Assembly: GCA_024642605.1 (NCBI GenBank)
Contig: JAHEAT010000063.1
Location: forward strand, 1 to 22,575
DNA: 22,575 nt
Reading direction: 5' to 3'
Source: Microbacteriaceae bacterium
Lineage (GTDB): Bacteria > Actinomycetota > Actinomycetes > Actinomycetales > Microbacteriaceae
How positions within the stretch are numbered: position 1 is the stretch's first letter; the number at the start of each line of letters is the position of its first letter. Of this stretch, positions 22,091 through 22,575 are shown in pieces. The translations under genes and the position numbers were made by a program. The notes beneath the pieces were generated by a model. The model did no database searches. It saw only the letters and a list, made by a program, of their open reading frames with translations, and was not told where the DNA came from.

Positions 22091-22575
22091 TTGAAAGAAT
22101 CGGCAACCGGAGTTTGGGAACGCATTTCGCTTCGTTCCAAACTCACCGCACTGTCGGTTGCCCTAATTGGTCTACTTTTACTGGTCTCCAGCGTCGGCAC
22201 CATGGCGCTACTGCGAACCTACTTGCAGCAATCTCAAGACTCGGTTCTAACTTCGACGGCCACCGTGCTCAGCCACGAAGACCCGGCACTCGTTGAGGCT
22301 CGGCTTGCCACCCGACAGTTGGCGCTCCCAAACCTTCCAACCGACTATTACATTGCCTACCTAAACCCAACCGGCGGCCTCATTCTCGGCCTTGCAGCCG
22401 GCTCAAACTCAACGAGCAAACTGCCAAACCTTACTTCTTTTGATCTGGCATCGGTTGTATCGACTCAGGGCATGCCTTTCGAAGTCGACCTAAACGGCGC
22501 GTTTGCTCCCGAAAACAACGGCCCCGGTTGGCGCATTGTGGCAGTGCCACTGGTTGGAACCGTTGGTTCGCTTGT
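22091..22575 (+). CDS. Sensor histidine kinase, N-terminal part (runs off window)
   Basis: The frame is open from a TTG at 22091 to the window edge (161 residues visible). The N-terminus WERISLRSKLTALSV is followed by one TM (about 20-42) and an extracytoplasmic sensor region (about 43-160) with TDYYIAYLNPTGGLILGL, as in PhoR/TcrY/MprB-type kinases of Actinobacteria. HAMP, His-containing and ATPase domains would lie beyond the window. It begins 3 bp after the response regulator stop, so it is the partner kinase of that regulator. No strong Shine-Dalgarno precedes the TTG (only purine-rich AAAGAAAGA), consistent with coupling to the upstream gene. The stimulus cannot be inferred. Confidence 0.88.
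   Translation, partial: MKESATGVWERISLRSKLTALSVALIGLLLLVSSVGTMALLRTYLQQSQDSVLTSTATVLSHEDPALVEARLATRQLALPNLPTDYYIAYLNPTGGLILGLAAGSNSTSKLPNLTSFDLASVVSTQGMPFEVDLNGAFAPENNGPGWRIVAVPLVGTVGSL

Noticed and set aside
1..22575. CRISPR arrays, insertion sequences, phage genes, toxin-antitoxin or restriction-modification clusters
   Set aside because: No regularly spaced repeats, transposases, integrases or typical gene pairs were seen on either strand.

Overview
The window looks like the chromosome of a small-genome actinobacterium, most likely Microbacteriaceae (Luna/Rhodoluna-like; inferred from gene families, not searched). The evidence is a set of actinobacterial families and neighbourhoods: a protein O-mannosyltransferase, a DtxR/IdeR regulator with the full metal-ligand set, DUF2530 facing DUF3027 and a cold-shock protein, an XPB-type helicase with its helicase-associated partner, an actinobacterial-type SerC, a SepX/GlpR-like membrane protein, and a PhoP-like response regulator. 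Coding density is very high, with many overlapping or abutting genes and no gene-free stretch over 300 bp. I see no insertion sequence, phage gene, CRISPR array or rRNA.

Layout. (a) 1-4674, + strand: the end of a protein mannosyltransferase gene, then a tight run of an MFS transporter, a YciI-like protein, an aldo/keto reductase and a TIGR01777-type epimerase. (b) 4692-8092, - strand: an MFS exporter, an Ala/Lys/Pro-rich histone-H1-like protein with its own terminator, a SepX/GlpR-like divisome protein and a RimJ-like acetyltransferase. (c) 8117-8915, + strand: 5-formyltetrahydrofolate cyclo-ligase and an FmdB zinc ribbon. (d) 8916-12581, - strand: a 1221-residue helicase-like protein with degenerate ATPase motifs. 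(e) 12656-12731: tRNA-Arg(CCU). (f) 12734-15262, - strand: an HNH endonuclease, a 25-codon small ORF with a strong Shine-Dalgarno and terminator, an NlpC/P60 hydrolase and a DtxR/IdeR regulator. (g) 15365-16718, + strand: serC and a DUF2530 membrane protein, whose 3' end overlaps antisense DUF3027. (h) 16554-17541, - strand: a cold-shock protein and DUF3027. (i) 17614-22575, + strand: a two-TM protein, the helicase-associated protein, the XPB helicase, a PhoP-like regulator and the start of its sensor kinase.

Two regulatory themes recur. Six start codons have a TAnnnT hexamer exactly 6 nt upstream, the arrangement expected of leaderless mRNAs whose first base is the start codon; other genes carry clear Shine-Dalgarno sites. 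Upstream of the PhoP-like regulator is an 11-bp-phased direct repeat resembling a PhoP box, which suggests autoregulation.

No obvious new multi-gene defence or mobile system is present. The least explained items are the helicase-like protein with mutated Walker motifs (8916-12581), the terminator-bounded small ORF (13335-13412), the 165-bp antisense coding overlap (16554-16718), the H1-like protein without an HU domain, and the paired hairpins after the XPB gene.
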